A DNA stretch of 64,000 nucleotides, from contig JASJZC010000001.1 in NCBI GenBank assembly GCA_037178855.1, forward strand, positions 5,146,001 to 5,210,000, written 5' to 3'. Position 1 is the first letter of the stretch. Every line of letters begins with the position of its first letter. The notes under the pieces are model-generated. The model had not been told where the DNA came from, made no database searches, and saw nothing but the letters and a program-made list of their open reading frames with translations. This document shows positions 37,458 to 47,834 of the stretch, piece by piece. The DNA is from Oscheius sp. JU75 (taxonomy: Eukaryota > Nematoda > Chromadorea > Rhabditida > Rhabditidae). The position numbers were made by a program, and so were the translations under genes.

Positions 37458-37866
37458 TTAATAGGCGGAAAGCATGAATTGGGCAGCGTGACGACAGGAC
37501 GGAGTGATGTTGAGGAACTCGGGAGACCAGAAGATTCGGTGATAGCGGCGATCCTGAACATTGCCTTTATCAGTCTGTATAAATTGCTAACCTCAGCCGG
37601 ACGCCAATCTTCTCTTCCCAAAAACGGAGCAATGTAGTCGAGGCCACTCGCTCTGCCGTGCCAGTAGCGGAAGTAGTTCTCGACTCTTCCAGTCGAAGTG
37701 GGAATGGTGAATGTCCTTCTGTACAACGGTTTTGCCGGAGGTTCGGACGAGGCCCGAAGAGGATAGCCACCTCCCGAATGGCGACGTCCGTAGTTACGAT
37801 CCCTCTCGACCATCCACTCGCTTTGTTTTGGCTTGTAAGGTTTGTGGGGAGTCTGTTGGTAGGAGC
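37458..37866 (-). CDS. Small basic, aromatic-rich protein of unknown function
   Basis: Two exons are readable. The first carries NRACSYQQTPHKPYKPKQSE, WMVERDRNYGRRHSGGG, a Pro-rich part and VENYFRYWHGRASGLDYIAP; the second begins DRRYHRIFWSPEFLNITPSC and ends MLSAY before TAA at 37458-37460. The protein is rich in Arg, Tyr, Trp, His and Pro, soluble and without TM segments. That composition is seen in ciliary microtubule inner proteins, but I recognise no family. The start is unresolved: an acceptor (AACTTCCAG) opens the first readable exon, and the first internal ATG is at 37813. It is convergent with the calponin gene. Confidence 0.5.
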
Positions 37867-38220
37867 AGGCGCGGTTGCTGGAAGTTTTTTTTTGAAAAGG
37901 GAGCTCAAGGCCCTTCAGACAACAGAGTCAAAAAGAAAAGCCACAGACGCCGACGGTTGCGCGCATGAACGAAATTAGTACACTTGCTCAATTTTGCAAC
38001 AGTTCTTGATTACAAGATTTTGAACTTTTGAAAGTAAATAAAGTAACAGCTAGTCAGACAAAATGCGTTATTACCAGAACTAGAGTAGTTTTTAATACAG
38101 GTAGTTAATTTAGTTATAAACAATTAAGTTTTATTTGAACTAAAAGCCTCCCTGTAATATAAGTACTGAATATATTGCAACATCCACTGCGTGCCTATTA
38201 CAAAACTCTCATATTTCGTC
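37867..38220. other. Region between two small unknown genes
   Basis: AT-rich, with no supported exon. It may include the first exon of the gene to the left (an ATG lies near 37968 on the minus strand). Confidence 0.4.
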
Positions 38221-38729
38221 TCACCTCTGTTTCATGCAGAGGGAAGGAGCCAGCGAGGTGTACATCTTCCGCTCTCTGAACGTTCCCAAATAGGGATTGT
38301 ACATCTCGTCCCAATTGGAATGTTTCGCATGGTTGTAATTGTTGGTCACGTCGTGGAATCTGAATGTTGCTTCTTATAGGCCATTGCCCCCGGTGCCATC
38401 AATTGGACCCGAGACTTGCCAGCTGTTTCTCGGCCCGTTCTTGACTGGGATAACATAAGTCAGAGAGGCCCACTCCCACGTGTTCTGACGGGATCAATTT
38501 GGACTCTTATTTATAGGATTTTTCCATTGAACATTGCTCGCAAGATTAAAGGTACAAAAGAACTCACGCCTCACTGACGATTTCGTTGTAGGTGTTGGAA
38601 GGAGTTCCTGCCACAAACCCTTTGTATGGAACTGTCTGCCAATTAGCATCAGTAGCTCTTTCCTTCACCTGTGAAGGGTTCCCAGTCGAAAAGTATATGA
38701 AACAAACGTACTCGTTGAAAGACGCTCAT
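38221..38729 (-). CDS. Small aromatic-rich protein, frame interrupted by a TAA
   Basis: Exons can be chained in phase from ATG at 38729: MSVFQRVKERATDANWQTV, then YKGFVAGTPSNTYNEIV, then TWEWASLTYVIPVKNGPR and VSGPIDGTGGNGL, after which an in-frame TAA precedes FHDVTNNYNHAKHSNWDEMY, NPYLGTFRERKMYTS and CMKQR-TGA. Either a short or unusual intron removes the TAA, or the copy is broken. The composition (Trp, Tyr, Asn, His) resembles the gene at 37458-37866 on the same strand, but no clear alignment is visible. Function unknown. Confidence 0.42.
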
Positions 38730-39007
38730 GGCGGAGAGGATCTCTGAGGCAAAACACAACCAGAGACTGCCAGCTGCCCTCGCTCTTGTCCTCGGGGCAA
38801 CACGCCTCCGCCGAGAAAAATTTCAAGATATGTGTTTGGGTTCTTTGAAAAGGCCGGATATTGCAAACTTTCGTGTTTGGGTAAATGCTTCGTAATCCCC
38901 TAGATAAGGCTAATTTCGGCTGGGTTTCTCTAGCAGGCGACAAAATTTACAGTCACAATCGTCTTTAAAACGAGTTGAACATTTGTCAGAGACATCTGAC
39001 AAGAACG
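38730..39007. other. Divergent promoter region
   Basis: Short intergenic stretch between a leftward and a rightward small gene. A 92-codon minus-strand frame overlaps it but overlaps the first exon of the leftward gene as well; probably not coding. Confidence 0.4.
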
Positions 39008-39193
39008 ATGCGCTTTTTTCTCCTTCTCTTCGTCTTGGTCGTAGCCTTCACGGGTATGCATCAGCTTTTATTCGAACAATTCACAAATTCAGGTGCTCAA
39101 AGTTCGGACGAAGCTCTGAGAAATCCGTCCGATCATGGTCGCTCCGCAGCCTGTCCGTCGTCCGAACCCCGCCGGAGACCGTCCTTCGCCTAG
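39008..39193 (+). CDS. Small secreted peptide
   Basis: Two exons (39008-39053 and 39093-39193) joined by a 39-bp intron give 48 residues. The first exon is a signal peptide, MRFFLLLFVLVVAFTG, followed by mature sequence AQSSDEALRNPSDHGRSAAC and an Arg/Pro-rich end. A single Cys is present. The intron falls at the end of the signal peptide, as in the other small secreted genes at 47.8-50.8 kb. AATAAA follows 46 bp after the stop. No family recognised. Confidence 0.6.
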   Translation: MRFFLLLFVLVVAFTGMHQLLFEQFTNSGAQSSDEALRNPSDHGRSAACPSSEPRRRPSFA

Positions 39194-39238
39194 GGGAAAC
39201 GAGAAGTATAGGGTTGATACGTACGCATCCCTCTAGTC

Positions 39239-39244
39239 AATAAA
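39239..39244 (+). promoter_or_regulatory. Poly(A) signal AATAAA of the small secreted peptide gene
   Basis: AATAAA 46 bp past the TAG stop, on the correct strand; supports this short gene as a transcribed unit. Confidence 0.6.
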
Positions 39245-39322
39245 GCTTTTCTCTCGCATCTTTTGTTTACAGTCTAATAGAAAACAAAGAGTAACCCGAT
39301 GGCATCTTTATTCCCTCGTTGC

Positions 39323-41016
39323 CTAGATCTGTCGTTCCCCGTGTTCAATTTCGCTCTTAAAAGGATTCGTTTCACTCAATCCAGACACTGTACTGTCCGC
39401 CACAACAGATTCCGGAACAAGTGAACTTGTCCTAGAGTCTCGAACGGGAGTTTCTTCCAAAACTGGCGTCTCGTTTAAGTCGATTGCTGTCATTGTCAGC
39501 TCGAATGGATTAGGCTGTTGCACATGTTCTTGGCTTTCAGTGACGGGAGGAAGTCCTTCCTCCAGCTGGACTCCAGTGTTGCCTGCTTCTTGAGTCGGAG
39601 AGTAGACTGGAGTCAGATGAGCAGGCGATTGGGCCTCGGCGTAGCCTGGAGGCTTCTCTGGCCAGGGAATGTCTTGTGTGTACTGAGGAGGAGAGTTGGC
39701 TGGACGGTGCTGGTAGGTCACTTGACGCTCGGTTTGCAGCCTGCAATGGTTTTATGAGAAACCATCTTTTGTCACAAATCAGAATTGTAAGAAGAGATGT
39801 AATTGATAGTTGTGGTCAGCTTTATCTCAGCTATCTAAAGCGCGATGGTTTCTGTGGCGGACTATCTCTATCTGTGAGTTTGTCCGAGGCCGCGACCCAG
39901 AAGCAATAAATTATTGCCAATTGGTTTGTGCCAAAAGTTTACAATTCAACCTTGAAGTTTAAGATAAAACGAATTGCTCTTGGAAAGAGTCACACAGTTG
40001 AACAAGAATGGTTGGCGGCGGAGCTGCCTTTAAGCAGCTGGTATCTCTCCGAAAGAAACAACCTACCTCCTCTCCGTGCGAATGTGCTTGTACAGTAAGA
40101 AACAGAATCTGATCTGTAAACAACAGAGAAGAAGACTAATTGTTGTGGCTACCGAGAGAATAACGAGTTCTGCAATTGCTGAAAATTCAAGTGTATTCTG
40201 TTTTCCAATATACTTACCACTTCCATTCAGTTTGAACTTATCATACTGATCTTTATAAGTATCACACCAATTCTTCTGCGTATTTGACATATAACGTTGA
40301 TCTGGCGGACAGTAGCTGTTGTAACATTTTATAGCATTATTGTTACAGTAGGTCGCTGTTGATATGTACAGAATCATGGCTGTCGCTGACCAGAAAACGT
40401 AAACTATCTAAAACTTTACAGTGCGCTGAAAATAAGTGGAAATTTACCAGCCACACGACGTAACAGGAGATCATTCCCAGTTTCCGTCGACGAACTCCGA
40501 CTGAGAGGACAAAAACGAAGAAGAAACAGAAGGCCGCCTCGAAAAGATACCACAAAAGAGAACTTGTGAAGAGGAGCGTGAAGATCTGGGACACAAGAAC
40601 CACCGAAGCCATCACTCCGACACATCCCTGAAGTTTTCTTTAGTTTGAAATGAGTGTTCCCCTTTAGGCTTGTCACAAATGATAAGTTCTCTAGAGGATT
40701 ACGGTCAGCTGATAATTGTTCACTGATAGAAGGTTCCAGAATGCAAGTGATTCGAAGAAAATATTATGAAACTCCTCTTGAACTGGTTGACCCCAGGCTC
40801 AAAAGAACGGAAGGTAAACAGACGAAAGATGGCCAAATGTTTGCCGAATAAATTCAGATTTAATCTTATAAATTTTGTCCTTATAAACCCAAAGTCGTTG
40901 ACAAAATCTGCAGATCTTCGGATCTTTTCTGTCAGATAAACTGTCGAAAAACTCAGGGAAGAGAAACTTACACTAAGTGGGTAGTTAAAGAAGAGTTTCG
41001 GCTCATTCTCATACAT
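39323..41016 (-). CDS. Four-TM membrane protein with PY-motif cytoplasmic tail (tetraspan family member 1)
   Basis: Starts MYENEPKLFFNYPL, then TM1 (MASVVLVSQIFTLLFTSSLL), TM2 (FEAAFCFFFVFVLSVGV), TM3 (YVVWLIVYVFWSATAMILYI), a Cys-rich extracellular loop of about 55 residues (six Cys) and TM4 (AIAELVILSVATTISLLLCC). The long tail is Pro-rich with PPxY-type motifs (SPPQYTQ, PPGYAEA) that bind WW domains of NEDD4-type ligases, and carries DLNETPVLEETPV. TAG at 39323-39325. A related tail with PPQYT and NETPVL is found in the gene at 60738-61761, so the two are probably paralogues. Not recognised as a named family; similar to PY-tailed tetraspan adaptors such as LAPTM in layout only. Confidence 0.66.
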
Positions 41017-41275
41017 CTTCGAAGAAAAGTGAGCAGAACCCTTCTCAGGTGAGCCGATGCAAGATCGATGAAGGGACGAAAGTGATAAGCACGGCACCAG
41101 CAGGGCAAACACTCAAATTGTGACTAAGAGGCTAGTGTGTGTATTGAAACGATTGAGAGCGAAATGTAGTTTTCGAGACGGCCGCTGCCATTTGAATGTG
41201 TTGGAAAATGTCCAAATGCTAATATACTCCCACACGCAAAACACTTTATTTGCCAAAGATGACGCTCTTTTTATT

Positions 41276-41401
41276 TTAATCACAAGCTCTGAAGATGCTG
41301 AAGCCTGGTAGTACCGGATCCTTGTTGGTCTTGGGCTGGACCTTCTTCGGAGCTGTTGGAGCTTTGACTGCTTGCTTCTTCGTTGCCTTCTTGGTGATCA
41401 T
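41276..41401 (-). CDS. Possible 41-residue lysine/alanine-rich protein
   Basis: ATG at 41401 opens MITKKATKKQAVKAPTAPKK, continues Lys- and Pro-rich and ends FSIFRACD-TAA; codons favour G or C at the third position, and TAAAATAAA follows the stop. A TATA box lies about 100 bp upstream at 41505-41512. A competing reading exists: an upstream ATG (near 41483) opening MRLIFVL, with a 50-bp intron, would read the same DNA in another frame as an acidic Gln/Ser-rich peptide. Which frame is used is open. Confidence 0.38.
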   Translation of the reverse strand: MITKKATKKQAVKAPTAPKKVQPKTNKDPVLPGFSIFRACD

Positions 41402-41504
41402 AGCGGCTGAGAAGTAGATCCCTTTAGAATTATGAACTTTTATCAGTGGTCAGGACCAAAGTACAAAAATGAGACGCATGCTTGGGGCCTGGCCTTCCTC
41501 GTCT

Positions 41505-41512
41505 CTTATATA
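41505..41512 (-). promoter_or_regulatory. TATA box of the 41.3-kb small gene
   Basis: TATATAAG on the minus strand about 100 bp upstream of the small ORF. The sequence is close to consensus; the transcription start is not shown. Confidence 0.45.
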
Positions 41513-41589
41513 GTGGACAGTATACATTTTATTGTCAAGTCTGTAAGAGTTCCCGATTATACTTTCGAAGTCCAATACGACGCATTATT

Positions 41590-41968
41590 TCAGATCAGAA
41601 TGGCTTTGGGGCCGCCAGAGCCTGAATCCTTCGGAATGACCAGGACATTGTCGACTCCACCGCCTAAATCATGTTTGGTCTTTGACTGGGCTTGATGGAG
41701 CAACTGGATTGGCCGGGAAGGGCTTTTGCTGAATTAGGAGGTCCAAGATTCTTCCCAGCTTTGAGATTGAAGCCTGCCCAGTAGGAAGGTTCTGGTTCCA
41801 TTGACTTGCTTTATCTTCTCAACTTTCTCATTTGTTAGACGGCTTCCCTTCTCATCATAAGATGGACGCTCAGGAAACAGAAACTTGTGCTCCTCCGATC
41901 TTGTTCGCCTGATGGAGTTCTCTCTTCTCAACCGGGTGATCGTCCTCTTGGTCGAAAGCTGGTCCCAT
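41590..41968 (-). pseudogene. Disrupted coding remnant spread over three frames
   Basis: Protein-like sequence passes between frames without usable splice sites: MGPAFDQEDDHP, then SEEHKFLFPERPSYDEKGSR, then EPSYWAGFNLKAGKNLGPPN, then LGGGVDNVLVIPKDSGSGG. Each segment has balanced composition and lacks stops, but they are offset, so this is either a frameshifted pseudogene or contains sequence errors. No family recognised. Confidence 0.3.
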
Positions 41969-42267
41969 TAAACTGTTTCAAGAGATAAGAAACCTGAAAC
42001 TGAATCCGAAGGCGTAAAAGATGGGCAGAAAACAGACCATTCTGTCCATTTTCTAAGTCTGTAATGAGAATAGAGCTGTTTATAAAAAGTCGTTGTAAAG
42101 TGGTTGTAAATATTGAGAAAAGAGACGGGAATGGGAGCCGAGGGGGTGGGAGCACAATGAAATAAAGCCTATTTTTATTTCCAGAACAAAAATAATAATT
42201 AACAAGTCATGTGAACACTTGAGCCTGATCATCCGAGTTGGTACGAAAGAGAAAGAATGACTCATTT
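41969..42267. other. Region downstream of the aminopeptidase gene
   Basis: Contains the 3' UTR of the leftward aminopeptidase gene (AATAAA on the minus strand near 42168: TTTATTT on the plus strand). No other gene supported. Confidence 0.4.
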
Positions 42268-45200
42268 TTAGAATCTTCGTGCGCGCTGCACGACTCGTCT
42301 TCGAACGTCCCAGTCCTCGAGCCACCGACGGAGATTTTCTTCGTGAAGTCGTCGCCACTGGATGTTCATTCTGACGTGCTCGAAGATCTGCTCCAGCTTG
42401 GCTCCGCTCTGGGACACCTTCAATTACAGATTAATCCAAACAAAATGAAAAAGAAAAGGCTCACCGCTTTTCGATTTTTGAGAAATTCTTGCAACTCGAG
42501 CAGCTCCTCTTCGCTGTTCATTCGCTCCGCTGCAGCTCGAATGCATGAAATAAGAAGGTTTGAGCTCTGACCCAGACTGAAACACTCGTATACTACGTTC
42601 CATTCAACCCACATTTTGACGAACAGATCAAAGTGCATCTTGAAGTATCTCCAGCCGATTGGGCGCGCCAGCTCATTTACCATGATGTAGTTCATGACCC
42701 GCGGCACAACAGACGGTTTGATCTGAGCTGTTTGGTCTGTACACAATTTAAGCAGTTTGGTGATCAGATCCGGATTCCTTGTGGCAGATATAGCTGCCAG
42801 AAGATGTTGTTTTTCTGTGACAGAACGAGAGCCGTTCAGGAGAGACATCAGAGACCGTTCGAATGCTAAGGGACCTCCTTGCCGAACTCCCTCCTCGAGA
42901 ATGATTCCCGTCAATTCAGGTGATGGCCTATATTACATTACTTTTAGTAAAAAAAGAAAACCATACTTCGTTTTGTTTTTCTGCCAATCGTTGTAAGCAG
43001 CGAACGTCTTTCTCGTGCAGTCTCTGATTCTCAGTTTGCAGGCAAACTGCACCAGCTCGAACTAAAAATTCTTTTTTAATCTTACAGAAGAAAATTACTC
43101 TCAGAGCGGGTTCAGCCGTCTCATTCCATGCGTATTTGTCGTAAGCGGGTAGGAGAATCGATCGTTCAAAATCTTTGAAAATATTGACAAACTCAGTCTC
43201 AGCAACCAAGTTCTCGATAACTCTCAGATGGCGGGAGAGTTGCATCCAGACAACACGGTCTGTCTCCTCTGAAACAAAGTGTATTCGGTTCTTTTGTACT
43301 TCGCGGAACCCACTTTCCTCTAAGCACTAATTGCAATTACGAATGCCTTAGCGAGACTTTTATTAGTGTAACTCAGGACGAGTATCTAGCAATTAAGAGT
43401 ACCTAGATAGCTTGAAACAGCAAATAATCACCAGCACTTTTATGGGGACTGCGCCTAATGGATAGGGCCTTCCGTGTAGTACAAAAGAACCGTTTATTCA
43501 AATGAAATCAAACTTACCGTTAGCATATTGCACCAAGTTGAAATAAGTCGAAATGTTCAGACGAGCGCCTCGAGCCAGATCGTAAGCGTCCGCTAGAATC
43601 ATCGTTCGATCTACGGCTGTCAGAGCCTGTGAAGAGTTCTTTGAATCGATGGAAATTTAACCTCATGGTCGTCCTCCAACTGCTTGGCCAGAGCCTCATA
43701 CAATTTCTTGTCATACTGTACTTTGAAGTATCCGATTCCTCCACTGTTAGCGACAACCCAATGGCTTTCCTTCGGCTGTCGGATAGAGACCGTGTCATCG
43801 TCCTCTTTCAGCCATTTGGTCTTTAGATCGTCTTCGCCATCCACGCGAAAAACTATTTGCAGCGGCCAGGAAGAGTTTGTATCATGCTTGTTAGCATCAT
43901 ATAGGAAGCGATTCTTAGATAAAATAATTAGATTGAAGAGAATATGAACCTGATTTCCGGCCACAACTACACCATCTTTCGTTTGGTTGATTGAGATGAC
44001 AGGATATCCGACTTGGGTCGTGAAACGATCCGCGAGTCCTCTAATGGAGACCTCCTTTCCCAAATGAGCATTTTTTTCTACAATCTTCCAGAGCTCTTCG
44101 CCACGAGCATTTGAGAACTTGAACTTGTTGAGGTATTCGATAAGCGCGTTCCGGAAGTTCTTCTCCCCGGCCAACTTGTGAATCATGTGAATCACAGCAG
44201 CCGCCTAGACAGACATTCAGTATTTCAAAGATTGCAATGACCTTGTTATATGCTATAGCATCGAACAGGTTGATCAAAGCCTGGCCCTCTCCAGCCGATG
44301 CGATGGCTCTACTAGACGGCATTCCGTCCAGCTCCTGAGAGTTGGCCACATTGTCCGCGAAGAATCTTGTCATCTGAAGGTAATTTGCTTCATTTACGAT
44401 CTGTAAAACTGACAATGTTCCAGCTTGGATACAAGCTATCAACGCAACGGTACTCCATATAGTTTGCGAAGCCTTCATTGAGCCACAAATCATCCCACCA
44501 GGCCATCGTTACGAGGTTACCAAACCTGTAAAAATGCGATGTTCAAAACTGATTTTTTTCTTTTGAACGAACCATTGATGGGCCATTTCATGACAAATGA
44601 CCAGAGCGATGTATTCTTGGAAGAGAGCAGAAGAATTTGGAGCGTAGAGAAGAGCCGAGTCACGGAAGGTCACCAGTCCCCAGTTCTCCATGGCTCCCTC
44701 ACTGAAATCGTCCAGAGCGAGGAGGTCTTAAATTTGATGATGAATGAATTAAGAGACACGCATTACCAATCTTTTCTAGCGGATAGGAGATGTTAAAGTA
44801 CTCTTCGAAGAACTCCAAGGCTCTGACAGCGGTATCCAGCCCGAACTCACTCTGTCCAGCCAGCACATCTTTTGGAGCGTAGAGTCGGACCTCGATCGGC
44901 TTGGTCGTCTTTTTCGCAAGTCGACGGGCATAGTTGTACCCGTCAAGGACAGCAAAGGCAACAAGATAGGTACTCATTTTGACTGTGGGATTGAACTCGT
45001 CCACATAGAGTCTAAATGTTAGGTTCAGTTACAATAGGCAAGTCTTACCCGTCATGTCTCTCACTACTCCGTTTCAAGTTCGTGTTACTCCTCACAACAG
45101 ACTTTGGCTCTCTGACAACAGATAGCTTGAACTCGGCCTTGAATTCCGGCTCGTCGAAGCATGGGAAGGCTTTTCGAGCATAACTTGGCTCAAACTGGGT

Positions 45201-47104
45201 GACCATACTTCTCGTTTTGATCTGTTTCTCATCGATGTGGGTCGAGAGATACAGTCCTTGAAGGTCACTCAAAACTTGTCCTTTGAAATGGAGCTCCAGC
45301 TCGATCTTGTTGTTCGGGAAGATGGCTCGGTTGAGCTTGAAGGCCCACATGGAGAAGCCCGGGCACTCGAGGTGGGTAGCATCTCTAGCCTTCTCATCGA
45401 CCTCTAGTTTGAAAGCTTCAAGAAACAGACGCTCAGCATGAAGAATGATCACATCCGTCTCCATTTCGACCTAAATTCGTGTAATTCTTGGCCGAAAAGA
45501 TTTGTCAATGTCTAGACTTTGTGCTGGGAATACTAGTGAGTGTGTCTTTTTGATTTTCTCGGTCATCTGGCCAGCTATTGTCAGCTATTTCATGGTGAGT
45601 TTTATCCTTCCTCAAAGTTCCCGACTACCAGCTGATTCTGGTTGCTTCCAGTCACGCTCTCGGTATGGTCAACGTTACCTACACCCTCAATTTTCAGAAT
45701 AGGGACAAAGCTCTTCCGTTCAAATACAAGATCGAAATGTGGGAGGAAGACACATTTGCTGATGACTTCATCAGTGACACGAAGGGACAGGAAACCGGAA
45801 ACGTGACTAGGTATCTGACTGGACAAAACATGGACGGTGGAAGTTTTGACGACAAGTTCGAGTTCTATCTGCTCATGAGGAGCGATTGCAAGAACGGAAA
45901 CTAAATGAAGGTTGTCCAGCAGAAGTTCTGTCTTACACTAAAATGTCATGCCTACTTCACTAACATCGTGCCCCAAAAGGAAGAGATCAATTGCTGCAAC
46001 TTTGACGTCGTTTTTGAAACCATTAATAAAATATGCTGAAACTCACATCCAGATGGATCTTGACTTGACCATGTAGTTCATTTGTCGTCGCATTAGGATG
46101 AATAGTCAGTTCGTAGAAGAGCGGACGAATGTCTTTCGGCAGACGATCCTTCTTCCATGGAAAGCCTGAACACTTGATATCCTTTGACTTCTTCTTCATT
46201 CCGTCCTTCTTTGTCTGTTTTGGAGCAATCGTTGTTGCAGTCGTTGTTTCTAATTCTTCTTCTTCTTCCTCAGCTTCCATTATTGTACTTTCCAACTCTT
46301 GTTCTACCTCTTCTAATAATTCTAATGAAACAACAGTTGTCTCTTCCTCTCCCTCCTCATTGTCTTGCACTTCGGAACTGTCAATAGCTGTTTCTTCCGC
46401 AACAATCCTGTGTTCGGTTTCTGACTCTGTAACAGCCTTTTCTTCTTCTTCCTCCTCATCTTCTTTTTCAACTTTTTCCACTTCCTTCGATTCGTAGTGA
46501 TCTTCCTCCTCTTCGTCTTCTTCTTCCTCCTCATCTTCCCATCGTTCGGCTGATTTCTCTAGACTTGTATCTAGTTCCGTCAGATCATCTGCTAGCGACG
46601 TGTTCGTTGTCTGCATGATGAACTCGGAGCTGTTGGAAGCGGTCAGTTCTTCACTGCCCAGGAATCCCTGAACAATTTTTTATTCCACTCGAATAACCCA
46701 CCAATGGAAAGGCTCCTTCGGGAGTGAGAGCATTTAAAAAGGCTCCCAAACAGACGCCAAGCAGAAACATCAAGAGAGCAATCAATGCGGCCAGCCAAAT
46801 GCCACACCACGCTGATCTCGGCGTTCGTTCTTTCGCCGTCGTCGTCCACACCACTGAATTTTTCTACTGAAAGAGAGTGGAAACAACGGGAGAACCTGTT
46901 GGGGTGACATCGCCCTCCTCGAGTTCGAGCAGCCGAGCACTGGCTGGCGTCATCGTGGGGTACCCGAAGTCGTGGTCGATCTCTGAAAGTGATTCCAGAT
47001 AGTGAACCAATATTATGAGAACGCTTAGAAGTGTGCAAAGAGAGGAAGGGTGAACTACAGGCAGCCGTGAGGGAAAACTCTTCCTCAAACAGAAACTCAC
47101 TCAT
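42268..47104 (-). CDS. M1-family aminopeptidase (aminopeptidase N-like), type II membrane protein with acidic stalk
   Basis: Zinc ectopeptidase. From the 5' end: a short cytoplasmic N-terminus, membrane anchor [19 protein letters not shown], then a stalk of roughly 150 residues (46.6-46.2 kb) dominated by Glu, with Lys, Thr and Val. The N-terminal beta domain begins [20 protein letters not shown]. The catalytic domain has the exopeptidase motif [19 protein letters not shown] and the zinc site [10 protein letters not shown], with the third ligand in [14 protein letters not shown]. The C-terminal ERAP1-like helical domain extends to [14 protein letters not shown] at 42268. More than 12 exons are joined by short introns. 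The intron 45471-46046 holds another gene on the opposite strand. The active site is complete. Substrate preference cannot be told. Confidence 0.92.
45665..46039 (+). CDS. Gene nested in an aminopeptidase intron, frame interrupted by TAA
   Basis: On the strand opposite the host gene, [19 protein letters not shown] is followed by [19 protein letters not shown] and [11 protein letters not shown], then TAA at 45902-45904. The same frame goes on directly with [18 protein letters not shown] and INCCNFDVV to TGA at 46037-46039. Cys spacing and charge pattern continue across the stop, suggesting a single domain cut by a nonsense change, or readthrough. A hydrophobic upstream segment (ATG 45508, [17 protein letters not shown]) looks like a signal exon but I could not join it in frame. 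The WEEDTF-DDFI pattern recalls C2-like or MNNL-type secreted domains; weak. AATAAA at 46025-46030. Confidence 0.42.
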
Positions 47105-47792
47105 CGATTTTGGAAGATTAGAATGGGAGCAAAAAGTTCAATTAGAACGTCTGATGAATGAGACAATGAAACGAAACTTTGATGTAGGTCTATTGAAGGT
47201 TTTTCGAAAACAACAATGGTTTCATTTCCTGTCATTTTATAATACTGTCTCTATTGTATTGTTAATGGAAAGGATTGGAAGATGTAGTCAAGTTTTTGGT
47301 AGTTGGGCTTCCCTGTCTAAATAATCTGAACTTGAAGCAATAGACTAAGAGGTGGTCGTAACGTTCCATCAAGAACCAGAGTACCGGAGTCTCCAAAAAA
47401 ATCAAACAGTCAAAATGCCTGCAAATTCTTGTTCAGTGCGTGGGTGAACCAACTCAAGAAGTGAAAAAAAAACTGTCAATTGAATGTGAGAGCGGAATCG
47501 AAGGAGGTTTCGGAAGCTGTCTGTTTGTCCAGGAGGGCTCCCTAATCCGTGGGAATTACGCCAGCACAGTTCGAGAGTTGGTAAGCTGCAGCTCAAACAC
47601 AGACGCTCCGGAAGATGGGGACACTTTTCTTAGTTTATTTCTATTTCGAGGCTGGCTAGGATTAGAGACGTGGTCAACACATAATTTGGGCTAAAAGAAC
47701 ACATTGTCCACATTATACAGACGTGGATCTACGATGACTATTCTTTTGATCTCCAAGACACCTTATCAAGACGGACGTAAAAACATCATCGC
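47105..47792. other. Intergenic region with an unassigned ORF
   Basis: The left part should be the aminopeptidase promoter. A plus-strand frame of 84 codons opens at GTGGGTGAACC (47440) and reads KKLSIECESGIEGGFGSC and VRELVSCSSNTDAPEDGD, which is protein-like but has no ATG or convincing partner exon. Nothing further supported. Confidence 0.3.
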
Positions 47793-47799
47793 TATAAAA
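47793..47799 (+). promoter_or_regulatory. TATA box of the first CUB-like gene
   Basis: TATAAAA 36 bp upstream of the ATG at 47835, at a distance that fits a very short 5' UTR. Confidence 0.55.
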
Positions 47800-47834
47800 G
47801 TACCCATTCTCAAGACAGTCCTGTCACTTTTGTC

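Noticed and set aside
43440-43480. tRNA-like string (CCTAATGGATAGGGCC) in an aminopeptidase intron
   Set aside because: It resembles a D-arm of tRNA-Arg, but no anticodon arm, T-arm or acceptor pairing follows; too short to call even a fragment.
45902-45904. TAA reassigned to an amino acid
   Set aside because: Many conserved genes in the window (SLC4, TMEM14, COX5B, IDH3, AMFR) end correctly at TAA.
46129-46497. Long Ser-rich plus-strand frame
   Set aside because: It is the antisense of the Glu-rich stalk exon of the aminopeptidase (GAA/GAG read as TTC/CTC); no independent support.
47440-47694. 84-codon plus-strand frame as a gene
   Set aside because: It has no ATG start and no joining exon; kept only as an unassigned ORF in the gap entry.
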